Below, piece by piece: positions 55,625 to 63,929 of a stretch of DNA of 64,000 nt. The DNA is from a bacterium (lineage in GTDB: Bacteria > Bacillota > Bacilli > Lactobacillales > Streptococcaceae), in the NCBI GenBank assembly GCA_905221115.1, contig CAJNBX010000007.1, forward strand, positions 1-64,000, written 5' to 3'. Within the stretch, counting starts at the first letter, position 1, and each line of letters starts with the position of its first letter. The position numbers were made by a program, and so were the translations under genes. The notes below the pieces were generated by a model. It had not been told where the DNA came from and made no database searches. It saw only the letters and a program-made list of their open reading frames with translations.

Positions 55625-56278
55625 TTATTTTACTTTCATTAGGGCAGATGACAAACATTCAACAATCTCATCAACTGCTTCATCTATGTTTATAGTTCCT
55701 TCATCATTCAACATCATGGGAATAAGATAAGAAAAACTCAATGCTAAGATGTAACGAACAATTCTTTCATTTGACCAATTTAGAATAAGTCCTTTTTCTT
55801 TAAATTGATTTAAAACAGGGCTAATTGGTTCTATTATAGATTGAACAATAATATTTCCTAACTGGATAGAAAGATTTTTATCAATAAAAGAACGCCCCAA
55901 GAGAATTTTAACATGCATTTGATTCTCCTGAATGAAAAAGAGTCTATCTCGAACAATACTTTTTAAAAAGAAGGGAAAAGTTTCTTGATCTACTGTGAAT
56001 TTTTTTTCTGAGAAATCTGCAATTACTTCTGGAATAACCTGTTCTAGAAAAGTAGATAAAATGGCTTCTAAAATACCTTCCTTTGTTTTAAAGTAACTAA
56101 AAACAGTTCCTTCTGACACTCCAGCGCGTTCGGCAATAAGGCTGGACGTTGTATTCTCAAATCCAATTTCTGAGAATAATTTTAAGCTTGATAATAATAC
56201 TCGACGTTGTTTCAAGCTCAAGTTGCTAACTTCTAACGTCTGAGCATACTTTTGTTCTAAACTTTCCATCGCTAGCAC
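55625..56278 (-). CDS. TetR-family transcriptional regulator
   Basis: 217 residues. The N-terminal HTH is clear: SLKLFSEIGFENTTSSLIAERAGVSEGTVFSYFKTKEGIL (about 30-69). The C-terminal ligand domain is not assignable. Cotranscribed seven bases after the oxidoreductase gene, it probably represses the pair through the palindrome at 57319-57332. Confidence 0.93.
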   Translation of the reverse strand: MLAMESLEQKYAQTLEVSNLSLKQRRVLLSSLKLFSEIGFENTTSSLIAERAGVSEGTVFSYFKTKEGILEAILSTFLEQVIPEVIADFSEKKFTVDQETFPFFLKSIVRDRLFFIQENQMHVKILLGRSFIDKNLSIQLGNIIVQSIIEPISPVLNQFKEKGLILNWSNERIVRYILALSFSYLIPMMLNDEGTINIDEAVDEIVECLSSALMKVK

Positions 56279-56285
56279 CTCTCTT

Positions 56286-57290
56286 CTACTCTCTTACTTT
56301 TACGACTTTTTTGCCTCGACTGTGTCCCATTTTCAGACTACGATAGGCTTCTCTAACTGACTTTAGAGAAAAGTCATACACTTGATCAATTTTCAGCTGA
56401 ACCTTCCCGTCTGAGACCATTTCAGCTAAAGTGCTAAAATCATCATATTTGGAATGTCTCGGACCAGTAAACTGAGCACCTTTTATCATAACATAGGGCG
56501 AAGGTACTAATGTCCCAATAGCTGTCCCCTTCAAGCCCAAACTAAAAGCCAATCTAACATAATCAGATCCATAACAATCCAAAAATTTTGTAATAGGCGT
56601 TGGACTAGCTGATAGAAGAACCTTCTTGATATTCTCTTCGTAACTTACTGGTATGGCACCTAAAGACTTCAGATACTCTGCATTTTTCTTACTTGCTATT
56701 CCAATCACTGTCGCTCCCTTAGCAACTGCATACTGTACTGCAATACTTCCAATACCTCCTGCTGCAGCTGAAATAACAACAGTATCTCTTGAATTTAAAC
56801 CGATTCTTCTAAAAGCCCCACCCACAGTTAGAGCAGCTACTCCCATAGTAGCTGCGTGAGTCATGTCGATCATCTCTGGTTTCAATACAATTTCTGATTC
56901 ATTGACACAAATTTCTGTTGCTAAAGCTCCCCTCTTAGTTCCCAAACCAGGATCGCTAATCATTGTTCCAAACACCTTATCTCCTACTGAAAACCTAGTT
57001 ACTTCATTTCCAACTTCTGTAATAACTCCAGAAAAATCTCTCCCCACACCTCTTGGAAATAAAGATGATTTAGATTCAAACCAACGACTTGGTTTCCTTA
57101 ATTTCGTTATAAAAGATAGAAATCGAAGGGGTTTCGCTCCCTCAAAAGTTTTATAATCAATAGGATTTAAACCAACAGCATGAACTTCTACTCTCACCTG
57201 ATTTACATCCAAGGCTGTAGAGTCGATCTTCAGCAAATCCAAGACCTCTTCGTTACCGAAACGACTGTACTCTATTGCTTCAACAACCAT
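56286..57290 (-). CDS. Zinc-independent NAD(P)-dependent alcohol dehydrogenase / quinone oxidoreductase
   Basis: 334 residues of the MDR superfamily: N-terminal GroES-like fold (VEVHAVGLNPIDYKTFEG, GVGRDFSGVITEVGNEV) and the Rossmann motif VVISAAAGGIGSIAVQYAVAKGATVIGIAS. The zinc-binding Cys/His residues of alcohol dehydrogenases are absent, pointing to a quinone or enone reductase. AAGGAG precedes the ATG. The adjacent TetR gene and operator suggest induction by a toxic carbonyl or quinone compound. Confidence 0.9.
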   Translation of the reverse strand: MVVEAIEYSRFGNEEVLDLLKIDSTALDVNQVRVEVHAVGLNPIDYKTFEGAKPLRFLSFITKLRKPSRWFESKSSLFPRGVGRDFSGVITEVGNEVTRFSVGDKVFGTMISDPGLGTKRGALATEICVNESEIVLKPEMIDMTHAATMGVAALTVGGAFRRIGLNSRDTVVISAAAGGIGSIAVQYAVAKGATVIGIASKKNAEYLKSLGAIPVSYEENIKKVLLSASPTPITKFLDCYGSDYVRLAFSLGLKGTAIGTLVPSPYVMIKGAQFTGPRHSKYDDFSTLAEMVSDGKVQLKIDQVYDFSLKSVREAYRSLKMGHSRGKKVVKVRE

Positions 57291-57318
57291 TTTCTTTACT
57301 CCTTAACTTCACAAAAAT

Positions 57319-57370
57319 TGAGTGAACACTCATTTTTATAAATTATACTCTTAATTTGTAAGAAAATCAA
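57319..57370 (-). promoter_or_regulatory. Promoter and TetR-type operator of the oxidoreductase unit
   Basis: TTGATT (57365-57370), 17-base spacer, TATAAT (57342-57347), then the perfect palindrome TGAGTGAACACTCA reading TGAGTG-TT-CACTCA on the minus strand (57319-57332), sited just after the transcript start. Confidence 0.75.
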
Positions 57371-57501
57371 TATTATCGTTTGATAACGATTTATGACATG
57401 ATACAAATATCCATCATTTCGATTTACCAATATGATTCTTTCAATCTAACTCTCCTCACTTTTAAAGATTCCTTTCCCTTTTTTGCCCCCTGGCACATAA
57501 A

Positions 57502-57534
57502 ATAAAAAACCGCTAGTCCTAAGAATAGCGGTTT
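57502..57534 (-). terminator. Terminator after the truncated ABC ATPase
   Basis: AAACCGCTA-TTCTTAGGAC-TAGCGGTTT followed by a T run on the minus strand. Confidence 0.85.
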
Positions 57535-57573
57535 AATCATGTTTTTAAGCTACTAATGTAGTCGCTCTATTAT

Positions 57574-57642
57574 TTAAGTGTTATGAATAACTTCAATATC
57601 TTTAAAGCTTTTTGTTAGATTTATAATTTCAACTATAGCCAT
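57574..57642 (-). pseudogene. Truncated ABC ATPase start
   Basis: AAGGAG and ATG at 57642 open MAIVEIINLTKSFKDIEVIH, the standard N-terminus of a BceA/NukF-type ABC ATPase, but the frame stops after 22 codons and no Walker motif follows; a terminator comes 40 bases later. The rest of the gene is deleted. It would have been an immunity or export ATPase of the adjoining peptide operon. Confidence 0.75.
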
Positions 57643-57675
57643 CTCTACTCCTTAGTTTCCAGCAAAAAATTATGC

Positions 57676-57846
57676 TTAATTCTTATTGTTTTTGCAAGAA
57701 ATCAGCGAACCCAATACTATTCCATTCAACAATCCTAAAGAAATACCATATTCAACTGGAAAATCTAAAAAAATAGCAAACACTATTCCAATCATCACCC
57801 CTAGTAAGGCTGCTGTTAAAATTACATATTCATTTTCTTTCTTCAT
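57676..57846 (-). CDS. Small two-span membrane protein
   Basis: 56 residues from ATG 57846, with two hydrophobic stretches (YVILTAALLGVMIGIVFAIF and GISLGLLNGIVLGSLI). It is in frame with the decayed exporter ATPase before it, so the ORF as it stands would fuse them, but AGGTG lies eight bases upstream of this ATG and supports a separate start. Its place between an exporter and an immunity-like ATPase suggests a bacteriocin immunity or accessory peptide; this is inference. Confidence 0.5.
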   Translation of the reverse strand: MKKENEYVILTAALLGVMIGIVFAIFLDFPVEYGISLGLLNGIVLGSLISCKNNKN

Positions 57847-58639
57847 TTTCTTTACACCTAATTTCCTTTTTGTATATAAGCTGTAGTACTCTCCACCAAG
57901 AGCCATTAAGTACTTATGATTTTCTGACTCAACAATCTTACCACCTTTTATTGCAAAAATAATATTCGCATCCTTAATCGTTGACAATCTATGAGCTACA
58001 ATTATTTGAGTACAGCCCTGACTTTTTATATACTTTGTTATTCTTTCCTCATTAATAGTGTCTAATGCACTAGTTGCGTCATCTAAAATTACAAGACTAG
58101 GATTATTTATTAATGCACGTGCCAGTGCTATCCATTGTCTTTGACCACCTGAAATATTTGAACCCATCTCTGAGATGATAGTATTAAATTTCATCGGCAT
58201 AGCTATGATTTCATCATAGATTTAAACTGCTTTACAAACTTCCTTTATCTTTTGTGAAGTAACTTCGTGCTTTAAAGTTATATTGTCAAGAATACTTCTG
58301 TTCAATAAAAATGAATCCTGTGGAACTACTCCTAAATTTTGACTTAATATTTTTTATCTATTTGATTAATATTTACACCATCAAATAAAACTTTTCCTGT
58401 ATCAATCTTATATAATCCTGATAGTATTTTTGATAACGTACTTTTTCCTGACCTCGGTTGGCCGACTAGTGCAATTCTCTGTCCTGACTCAATAGTCAAA
58501 TTTAAATTTTCTATTACAGGAGCTGAGTCTTTGGAATAAGAGAAAGATAGCTCCTTAATATCTATTCTACTTCAAACGTTTCTAAACTATACTCCGGAAA
58601 ATAATTTAACCAATAATTAACCATACTATCTTTTATCAT
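57847..58639 (-). pseudogene. Decayed peptide/bacteriocin ABC exporter (ATPase domain)
   Basis: From the ATG at 58639 (GGAGG upstream) the sequence encodes an exporter linker and ATPase domain: Walker A VGQPRSGKST, VVPQDSFLLNRSILDNI, signature NISGGQRQWIALARAL, Walker B LVILDDATSALD and VAHRLSTI. Transmembrane and any peptidase domains are missing. Three lesions break it: a lost A near 58563 (EVE then stop), a lost A in the A6 run at 58350-58355, and a TAA at 58222-58224. Type resembles lantibiotic/NHLM-class exporters. Confidence 0.85.
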
Positions 58640-58654
58640 GTCCTCCAACCAGTA

Positions 58655-58685
58655 CTAAGTCTTTAGATGATATCTAAAGACTTAG
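58655..58685 (-). terminator. Hairpin overlapping the end of the shp gene
   Basis: Perfect 14-bp arms CTAAGTCTTTAGAT / ATCTAAAGACTTAG with a three-base loop. It includes the last codons and stop of the peptide gene and has no T run, so it may be an attenuator or a 3'-end stabiliser. Confidence 0.6.
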
Positions 58686-58754
58686 GTGTACACCGACAAT
58701 AATAATATCCATTACCAACGATAAAATTAGGGAATTTTTTAAAATTTTCTTCAT
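58674..58754 (-). CDS. shp: Short hydrophobic peptide (SHP-type pheromone precursor)
   Basis: A 26-codon gene too short for usual ORF calling. ATG 58754 is preceded by AAAGGAAG. The peptide has a Lys-containing start (MKKILKN), a hydrophobic core and MDIIIVG near the end, followed by VHLSL. Streptococcal SHP precursors have this build, and known SHPs end in Asp-Ile-Ile/Leu-Ile-Val-Gly-Gly type sequences; here a short extension follows. It is divergent from an Rgg regulator at 58834, the known arrangement for SHP/Rgg pairs. Known SHPs are exported, matured, re-imported by the Opp/Ami permease and bind Rgg. Likely target: its own promoter and the decayed exporter operon downstream. Confidence 0.8.
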   Translation of the reverse strand: MKKILKNSLILSLVMDIIIVGVHLSL

Positions 58755-58772
58755 ATTTAGACTTCCTTTCAT

Positions 58773-58800
58773 TTTTTATTTATTGTACAATAAATAAAAA
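58773..58800. promoter_or_regulatory. 28-bp perfect palindrome between shp and rgg
   Basis: Arms TTTTTATTTATTGT / ACAATAAATAAAAA with no loop, centred at 58786/58787. It contains TACAAT on both strands, which could be the -10 of both divergent promoters. Next to it (58816-58831) is TTGGGAAAACGGGAAA, a candidate Rgg box. Confidence 0.65.
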
Positions 58801-58833
58801 TCAATTACTTTTTTGTTGGGAAAACGGGAAATT

Positions 58834-59685
58834 ATGAAATCAAAACTTGGTATAACACTTAGAAAAGTTCGTAAAGGAAAACAAATCAGTTTATGTTCTG
58901 TTGCTGACGAGCATCTTTCTAAATCTCAAATATCTCGATTCGAACGTGGAGAATCAGAAATATCTTGTATTAGGCTTATCAATATTTTAGACAAGTTGCA
59001 CGTTACCCTAGATGAGTTTCTTATTTTACACGATGATGACTACACCAATAGTGAATCATTTGCTAACCTAGTTCAATATATTCGTAAACAATACTCATCA
59101 CAAAGTATTGATAATATAGCGTGCCTACTATCTGACACTACAAATTACACTCTAGATCCTTTAGAGAAAACTATGGTAAAATCCATTCTACATACAATGG
59201 ATTCGAGAATCATTCCATCAGATGAAGAACTACTTCAACTGACAGACTATCTTTTTAAAATCGAAAAATGGGGTTACTATGAGATTATTATATTTGGTAA
59301 CTGTGCACGAACAATTAACTACAATTCCTACTTCTTATTGACAAAGGAATTGTTAAAGAATTATATCTACTCTTCTCTGAATAAAACCAATAAACGAATG
59401 GTCACTCAACTTGCTATAAATTGTTTAATTCTTAGTATAGATGAGGAAAAATTTTCTAATTGTTCCTATTTAATTAGTGAGATAAAAACATTATTAGATA
59501 ATGAATTTAACTTCTATGAACAGACAGTTTTTCTCTATGCAACTGGATACTATGAATTTAAACACCAATTAAGTAGTGGAATTGAAAAAATGAAACAGGC
59601 CATACAAGTTCTCGATATTTTAAGAGAAGACAAGTTAAAATTACACTATACTGACCATTTTAATAAACTAGTAAATAAAAAATAA
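58834..59685 (+). CDS. Rgg/GadR/MutR-family regulator
   Basis: About 283 residues, the normal Rgg length. N-terminal XRE HTH (about 5-60: [51 protein letters not shown]) and a C-terminal helical repeat domain (about 75-283) that binds peptide in Rgg proteins. ATG 58834 is preceded by GGGAAA, a weak site; the in-frame TTG upstream is not needed. The divergent shp gene makes this a probable quorum-sensing receptor. Confidence 0.9.
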   Translation: MKSKLGITLRKVRKGKQISLCSVADEHLSKSQISRFERGESEISCIRLINILDKLHVTLDEFLILHDDDYTNSESFANLVQYIRKQYSSQSIDNIACLLSDTTNYTLDPLEKTMVKSILHTMDSRIIPSDEELLQLTDYLFKIEKWGYYEIIIFGNCARTINYNSYFLLTKELLKNYIYSSLNKTNKRMVTQLAINCLILSIDEEKFSNCSYLISEIKTLLDNEFNFYEQTVFLYATGYYEFKHQLSSGIEKMKQAIQVLDILREDKLKLHYTDHFNKLVNKK

Positions 59686-59729
59686 ATGAAATTATTCTCT
59701 ATCTTTTAACGAATTAGTCGTAAATACTA

Positions 59730-61596
59730 TTATTCTAGTAAGGCATTCTCGTGAAATTTTAGGACTGTAAATTTATTGGTATTAATAATTTTCATAAACG
59801 AATCCAGTCTTCTAGCTATCTTCTCATATTCATTAATTTCATTACCAAGTTCCTGTTGTAATTTTAAAATATCTGTATTGAGTCGATCTAACGTTATTGA
59901 TTCCCTCATGTTCATTTGGGCAAAATCATACTTAGCTAATTTTCTAGTCTCATGATCTTCACTCTTCAAATTGATAAGGACTTCCGCCATCTTGTTTAAG
60001 GTGGCGATTTTTTCTTGGATTTCTTATAGCTTCATATCAATCTCTGCAATTTCTAATACAAGCTCATCTTTGATTTCTTGGTATTGTTTGTTCGTGTTAG
60101 ATAGTTCAATCATAAGATTAATTTCAGAAATCTGCTCTTGAAGAACTTTCTAAAGTTGGTCGTCTATATGGGAGTTTTTGGCTATCGTTGCTCAATTGTC
60201 TGATTAAGGTCCTACCCTTGATGAAACAATTATTATCCATGTTTTCTTTATTATAGACAAAGTAAGAAGACGTTTCTCGAATGTAGACTTTATATTTTTT
60301 ATGATTGTCTTCCTCAAAAATATCTAGCTGGTAGTTAGGAATAAAGATGAGTCCACTCTGTTTGATACCAAACGAAACCTGGATATAGACACCATCATCA
60401 ACCAACTTCTCTATCTGGTTATCCGTAAGTTCAATCTCAAACTCATGGATAGCATCTCGTTTTTCCTTGTATTTCTTGAAGGCTTCCTCGATTTCTTCAG
60501 CGGAGACTTTCTCCTTATGCTGCTCCTCTCGAAAAGTCTGAAAATCTTCCTGAAGATTTTCTAATGCTTGAATATCTCTAACTTCTCTATCTTCAAAATA
60601 ACGATTAAAAAATTGAACATCGTACAATTTCTTATCGCTAATTTTTTTATGACTCAGGCTTATCTTTTTGCCATCTTCTTCTAGGGTAAATATCACATTT
60701 TTCTGTTTTAACTCGATGGTTAGATTCAACTCTTTAGCTTTTACATGCAATTCTTCTAATGAATAAACAGACTTTAGTAAAAATTTTAAACGACTTTCAA
60801 TCTCTTGTTTGGCAAAATATGTTTTAAAAAAGTCTTCATCATATAAATCTCGTTTACTAAGTTGGCGACCTCGAATTGGTTTTACCATCGTTCTATCTGT
60901 CATCAAAAAACGGCTATGCTTTTGACTAAAATTAATCTGAACATGCAACTGCTTTGCTTTCTCTAAAAAATCATCAAACGATTTAGATTGCTGAAGCAAA
61001 AAATAAAGACGTTGTTTCAATTCAAATTTATGACTAGATTCCTTATATTTTTTATAATCTCGATAGGAATAACGTTTCTCAATAATTTTTGCACCAGCCA
61101 TTTTAGAAATACGGTCTGAAATCATACGGAGGTTTCGTTCCAAGGCATGGTTCCATATCAACTTTTTATCTGAATTGCGGTCAATAGCGTTGATTAGGAT
61201 GTGATTATGAACATGATCTTTGTCTGTGTGAGTTGCTACGATAAACTTAAAACGACCTCCTGTCAATTCCATCATGGTCTCATAACCAATGCAGTTAATT
61301 TCTTCAGGTGTCAGATTATCTTCAGGAGAAAATGATTGGATGAGATGATGGGCATGAATAGTTTGTTGGTGTTTTTCTTGTCGGTCATTTCTGGACTCGT
61401 ACAACTTGTCGTTATTAGTAAAGTTAACATTGTACATTTCTACCATTTCTGCATGGCTAAGAAAATCTAAGTAATTACTCATGCCAAAATCAGATACTAA
61501 TTTTAGATTATCTGCTTTATCTGGATTGAGGATATATTTAATCAAACGCCTACGGTATTTTTTACCATGCGTCGCAAAGTGTTTAGTGACTACCAT
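59730..61596 (-). pseudogene. Tn5252-like relaxase, frameshifted and interrupted
   Basis: The main frame (60124-61596, 490 codons) begins MVVTKHFATHGKKYRRRLIK and carries the relaxase histidine motif THTDKDHVHNH (H123-H132). Similarity to Tn5252-type relaxases continues after its stop in another frame: coiled coil VLQEQISEINLMIELSN (shift near 60145), a TAA at 60026-60028, then KIATLNKMAEVLINLKSED down to 59730. The N-terminal catalytic part may still be made, but the C-terminal part is broken. It overlaps mobC by 14 bases. Confidence 0.85.
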
Positions 61597-61948
61597 GAAA
61601 CTCCTTCAGTCCTTTCACCTCCACTTGAAATTCTTTGTCCACTTCCTTAATTAACTCTCCGATTCCTTTACTCAATTCTTGTAATTGGTCCTGAGAAATC
61701 AGATGGCTTTGATTAATCGCACTCGCAATTTGATTGATGTTATTTCCAATCCGTCTCAATTCAAAAACTAACTGGTCATAAGTATCAGTGTTAATCGTGA
61801 CAAATGACATATTGGGATTAAGTAAAACTTTTCTGGCATAAACTGAGAAATTTTGACAATTGCTCTTAGCAATCCGTTCATTCAATTGGTGTAATTCTGG
61901 ATCAGTTAGAAATACTTTTTTGAGATTGGTACGATAGCGATAAACCAT
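61583..61948 (-). CDS. Mobilisation protein MobC-like (relaxosome)
   Basis: 121 residues: RYRTNLKKVFLTDPELHQL, an RHH-like start, and the MobC signature FELRRIGNNINQIASAIN. Helps the relaxase nick oriT. In Tn5252-type elements it lies directly upstream of the relaxase gene, as here (14-base overlap). Confidence 0.88.
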   Translation of the reverse strand: MVYRYRTNLKKVFLTDPELHQLNERIAKSNCQNFSVYARKVLLNPNMSFVTINTDTYDQLVFELRRIGNNINQIASAINQSHLISQDQLQELSKGIGELIKEVDKEFQVEVKGLKEFHGSH

Positions 61949-61957
61949 TACATCCTC

Positions 61958-62317
61958 CTAATCCATATATTTTTCACGGAACTCACGACTGAGTGGCTGC
62001 ACTTGATTCACTTCTGCAATCAATTCTTGAACGCAAGTCAATAAGATTGAGACGTACTCTTGAGTCACTTGATGATTTTCTCTTGCGACAACCAGAACTT
62101 CATACACATCTCGACTTATCTGTTCAAACTTTTGAGACTGCCAAAGGGAGAACCAACTTTCAAAAATTCTATCCTGATAATTCTTTTTCAATAAATTTTG
62201 ACGAAGAAATTCTGAGAAACTATCCACTTTTTGTTCCCTCATCATTTCTTTTATCTGTTTTTCTTCTTGTCTCGTAATTCTAAATTGCTTTCGGATTGAC
62301 TTAATTTCTTGTCCCAT
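61958..62317 (-). CDS. Tn5252-type mobilisation accessory protein
   Basis: 119 residues: basic N-terminus IKSIRKQFRITRQEEKQIKEMM with SFSEFLRQNLL, resembling ribbon-helix-helix DNA-binding accessory proteins found before mobC in Tn5252-like elements; the rest is helical. It probably binds oriT next to it. The start ATG 62317 is preceded only by a weak site (AGGGATATCAGA). Confidence 0.75.
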   Translation of the reverse strand: MGQEIKSIRKQFRITRQEEKQIKEMMREQKVDSFSEFLRQNLLKKNYQDRIFESWFSLWQSQKFEQISRDVYEVLVVARENHQVTQEYVSILLTCVQELIAEVNQVQPLSREFREKYMD

Positions 62318-62345
62318 TCTGATATCCCTTCAACATTCTACTTGT

Positions 62346-62560
62346 CTGACAGTGTAAGTCTACCTCACATTGTCAGTACGCTTCCTAAAGACCTCACTTG
62401 CTTCTTGTTCGGTCTTTGCGAGCTCAGATATTGTGTCCACAATATCCCAAAAATCATATCGCCAACCGACCAAAACCTTCCAGTTTTGACAGCCAACGAT
62501 AAGATAACTTGGTTGCTTCGCCCCCAAACCCCCATAGAAAATCAAAAATTGATTTTCTAT
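62346..62560. other. Candidate oriT region of the mobilisation module
   Basis: The interval between the mob genes and the AlbA_2 gene (62318-62678) holds three inverted repeats: CTGACAGTGTAAG/CTCACATTGTCAG (62346-62376), GATATTGTG-TC-CACAATATC (62427-62446) and ATAGAAAATCAA-AAA-TTGATTTTCTAT (62534-62560), with a C-rich tract before the last. Such clusters are typical of transfer origins; no nick site can be assigned. Confidence 0.5.
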
Positions 62561-62678
62561 GAATGATATTAGGATAACAGGGAAGATTTGGAAAAGGTAT
62601 CACAGCTAATATAGTTATGATTGACTTTCTCTGATTCTATGATAAAATTTCTGTAAACTAATATTTGGAGAAATAAAA

Positions 62679-63842
62679 ATGCTGAGTCTAGATCAAATAC
62701 ATTTACTATTGAATACTCCCGAAGATGAGTTTCATGATTTTAAACAAAAATGGCATCATTCAAAAACTGAATTGGTGCGTGATATCTTAAATTTTGTCAA
62801 TACATCACATCACGAAGATTGTTATATCATCTTTGGAATTGATAATATCACTTTAGATATAATCGGTGTAAACAATGATGATAATAGAAGAAATGAAGAA
62901 GATCTAACAGATTTACTACATAAACTCTTTATATCAACAAATAATCAAATTAAAATTAGCATACAAACTGAAACTATAGACAACAAAGAAATTGACATCT
63001 TAATTATTCATGATACAGATAAAGTTCCTGTATTTTTAACAAAAGATTATAAGCCTAAGAAAGATACTGTATTACCAAAAGGATTAATATATGCTAGAAA
63101 TGGCTCTATAAATACTCCTAAAGACTCCTCTGCTCCTTTTGAGTTAATAAATAAGTTGTTTCAAAAGTTTAATCATACCGACTTAAATATCAAAGAGCAG
63201 TATTTTCATGTTTTAAAAGACTATAAAAATTGGTTCTTCATTGAAAATGAAGACGGAAGATTTTTTATTTATAATCCTAATCCCGATTTTTATATTAAAC
63301 TTACCGACGATGATGCAAATCGTGTCAAAACTATGCCTTATAGTTTAAATCAATACCAGACTAATATTGATTGGCAATTAGTACAACTTCGATATCGTCA
63401 TCTTACAATTGACGAATGTATGGCTATGTATTTAGATCAAGGTAATTGTCTAGTCGCTTCCCCTGAAGTAGAAAGTTTTAAAATAGATTATCAGGAGACT
63501 ATTTATTATCACTGTTTATACAAAAATACTTTAAAGTACCAATTGCTGAAAGTATTTTCTTCAATACCTGGTCTCGAAAAATATCCTTTAGATAGATTTA
63601 AAAATAATATAGTAATTTATGATGATAAAATAGAATTGGAAAAGACTCACAACTTAATAAAAAGTAATTTTTCAATAGAAGAGATAATGAAGCAACTAGT
63701 CGTTTCAAAAAAAGATTTGAATTTGTACTTTAAAAAGGCGAAACAAAAAAATCCTGACTATAATAGTCAAGAAAATGAAAAAAACTTAACTGAACTAAAC
63801 TTAATTAAGTTATTAAAAAGTTTTCAAAAAAGTATATCTTGA
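62679..63842 (+). CDS. AlbA_2 (Schlafen-like) domain protein
   Basis: 387 residues. The N-terminal domain (about 1-165) is an AlbA_2/Schlafen-type putative nucleic-acid-binding domain: EDEFHDFKQKWHHSKTELVRDILNFVNT, DCYIIFGIDNITLDIIGV, then LPKGLIYARNGSINTPKD. The C-terminal half is not recognised and is AT-rich with many Asn, Lys and Ile. Located beside a mobile-element remnant, so horizontal origin is likely. Similar proteins occur in phage-defence islands, but no defence function is shown here. Confidence 0.8.
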   Translation: MLSLDQIHLLLNTPEDEFHDFKQKWHHSKTELVRDILNFVNTSHHEDCYIIFGIDNITLDIIGVNNDDNRRNEEDLTDLLHKLFISTNNQIKISIQTETIDNKEIDILIIHDTDKVPVFLTKDYKPKKDTVLPKGLIYARNGSINTPKDSSAPFELINKLFQKFNHTDLNIKEQYFHVLKDYKNWFFIENEDGRFFIYNPNPDFYIKLTDDDANRVKTMPYSLNQYQTNIDWQLVQLRYRHLTIDECMAMYLDQGNCLVASPEVESFKIDYQETIYYHCLYKNTLKYQLLKVFSSIPGLEKYPLDRFKNNIVIYDDKIELEKTHNLIKSNFSIEEIMKQLVVSKKDLNLYFKKAKQKNPDYNSQENEKNLTELNLIKLLKSFQKSIS

Positions 63843-63883
63843 TAATCTACTATCACATTTTCAACTATTCAAACATGCAATAC

Positions 63884-63929
63884 AAGGCATAGGAATTAGT
63901 TTATTTAAAAAAACTAATTCCTATGCCTT
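63884..63929 (+). terminator. Long hairpin after the AlbA_2 gene
   Basis: Perfect 19-bp arms (63884-63902 and 63911-63929, AAGGCATAGGAATTAGTTT and its complement) with an eight-base loop; T run weak. Terminator or remnant inverted repeat. 63930-64000 shows no gene. Confidence 0.65.
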
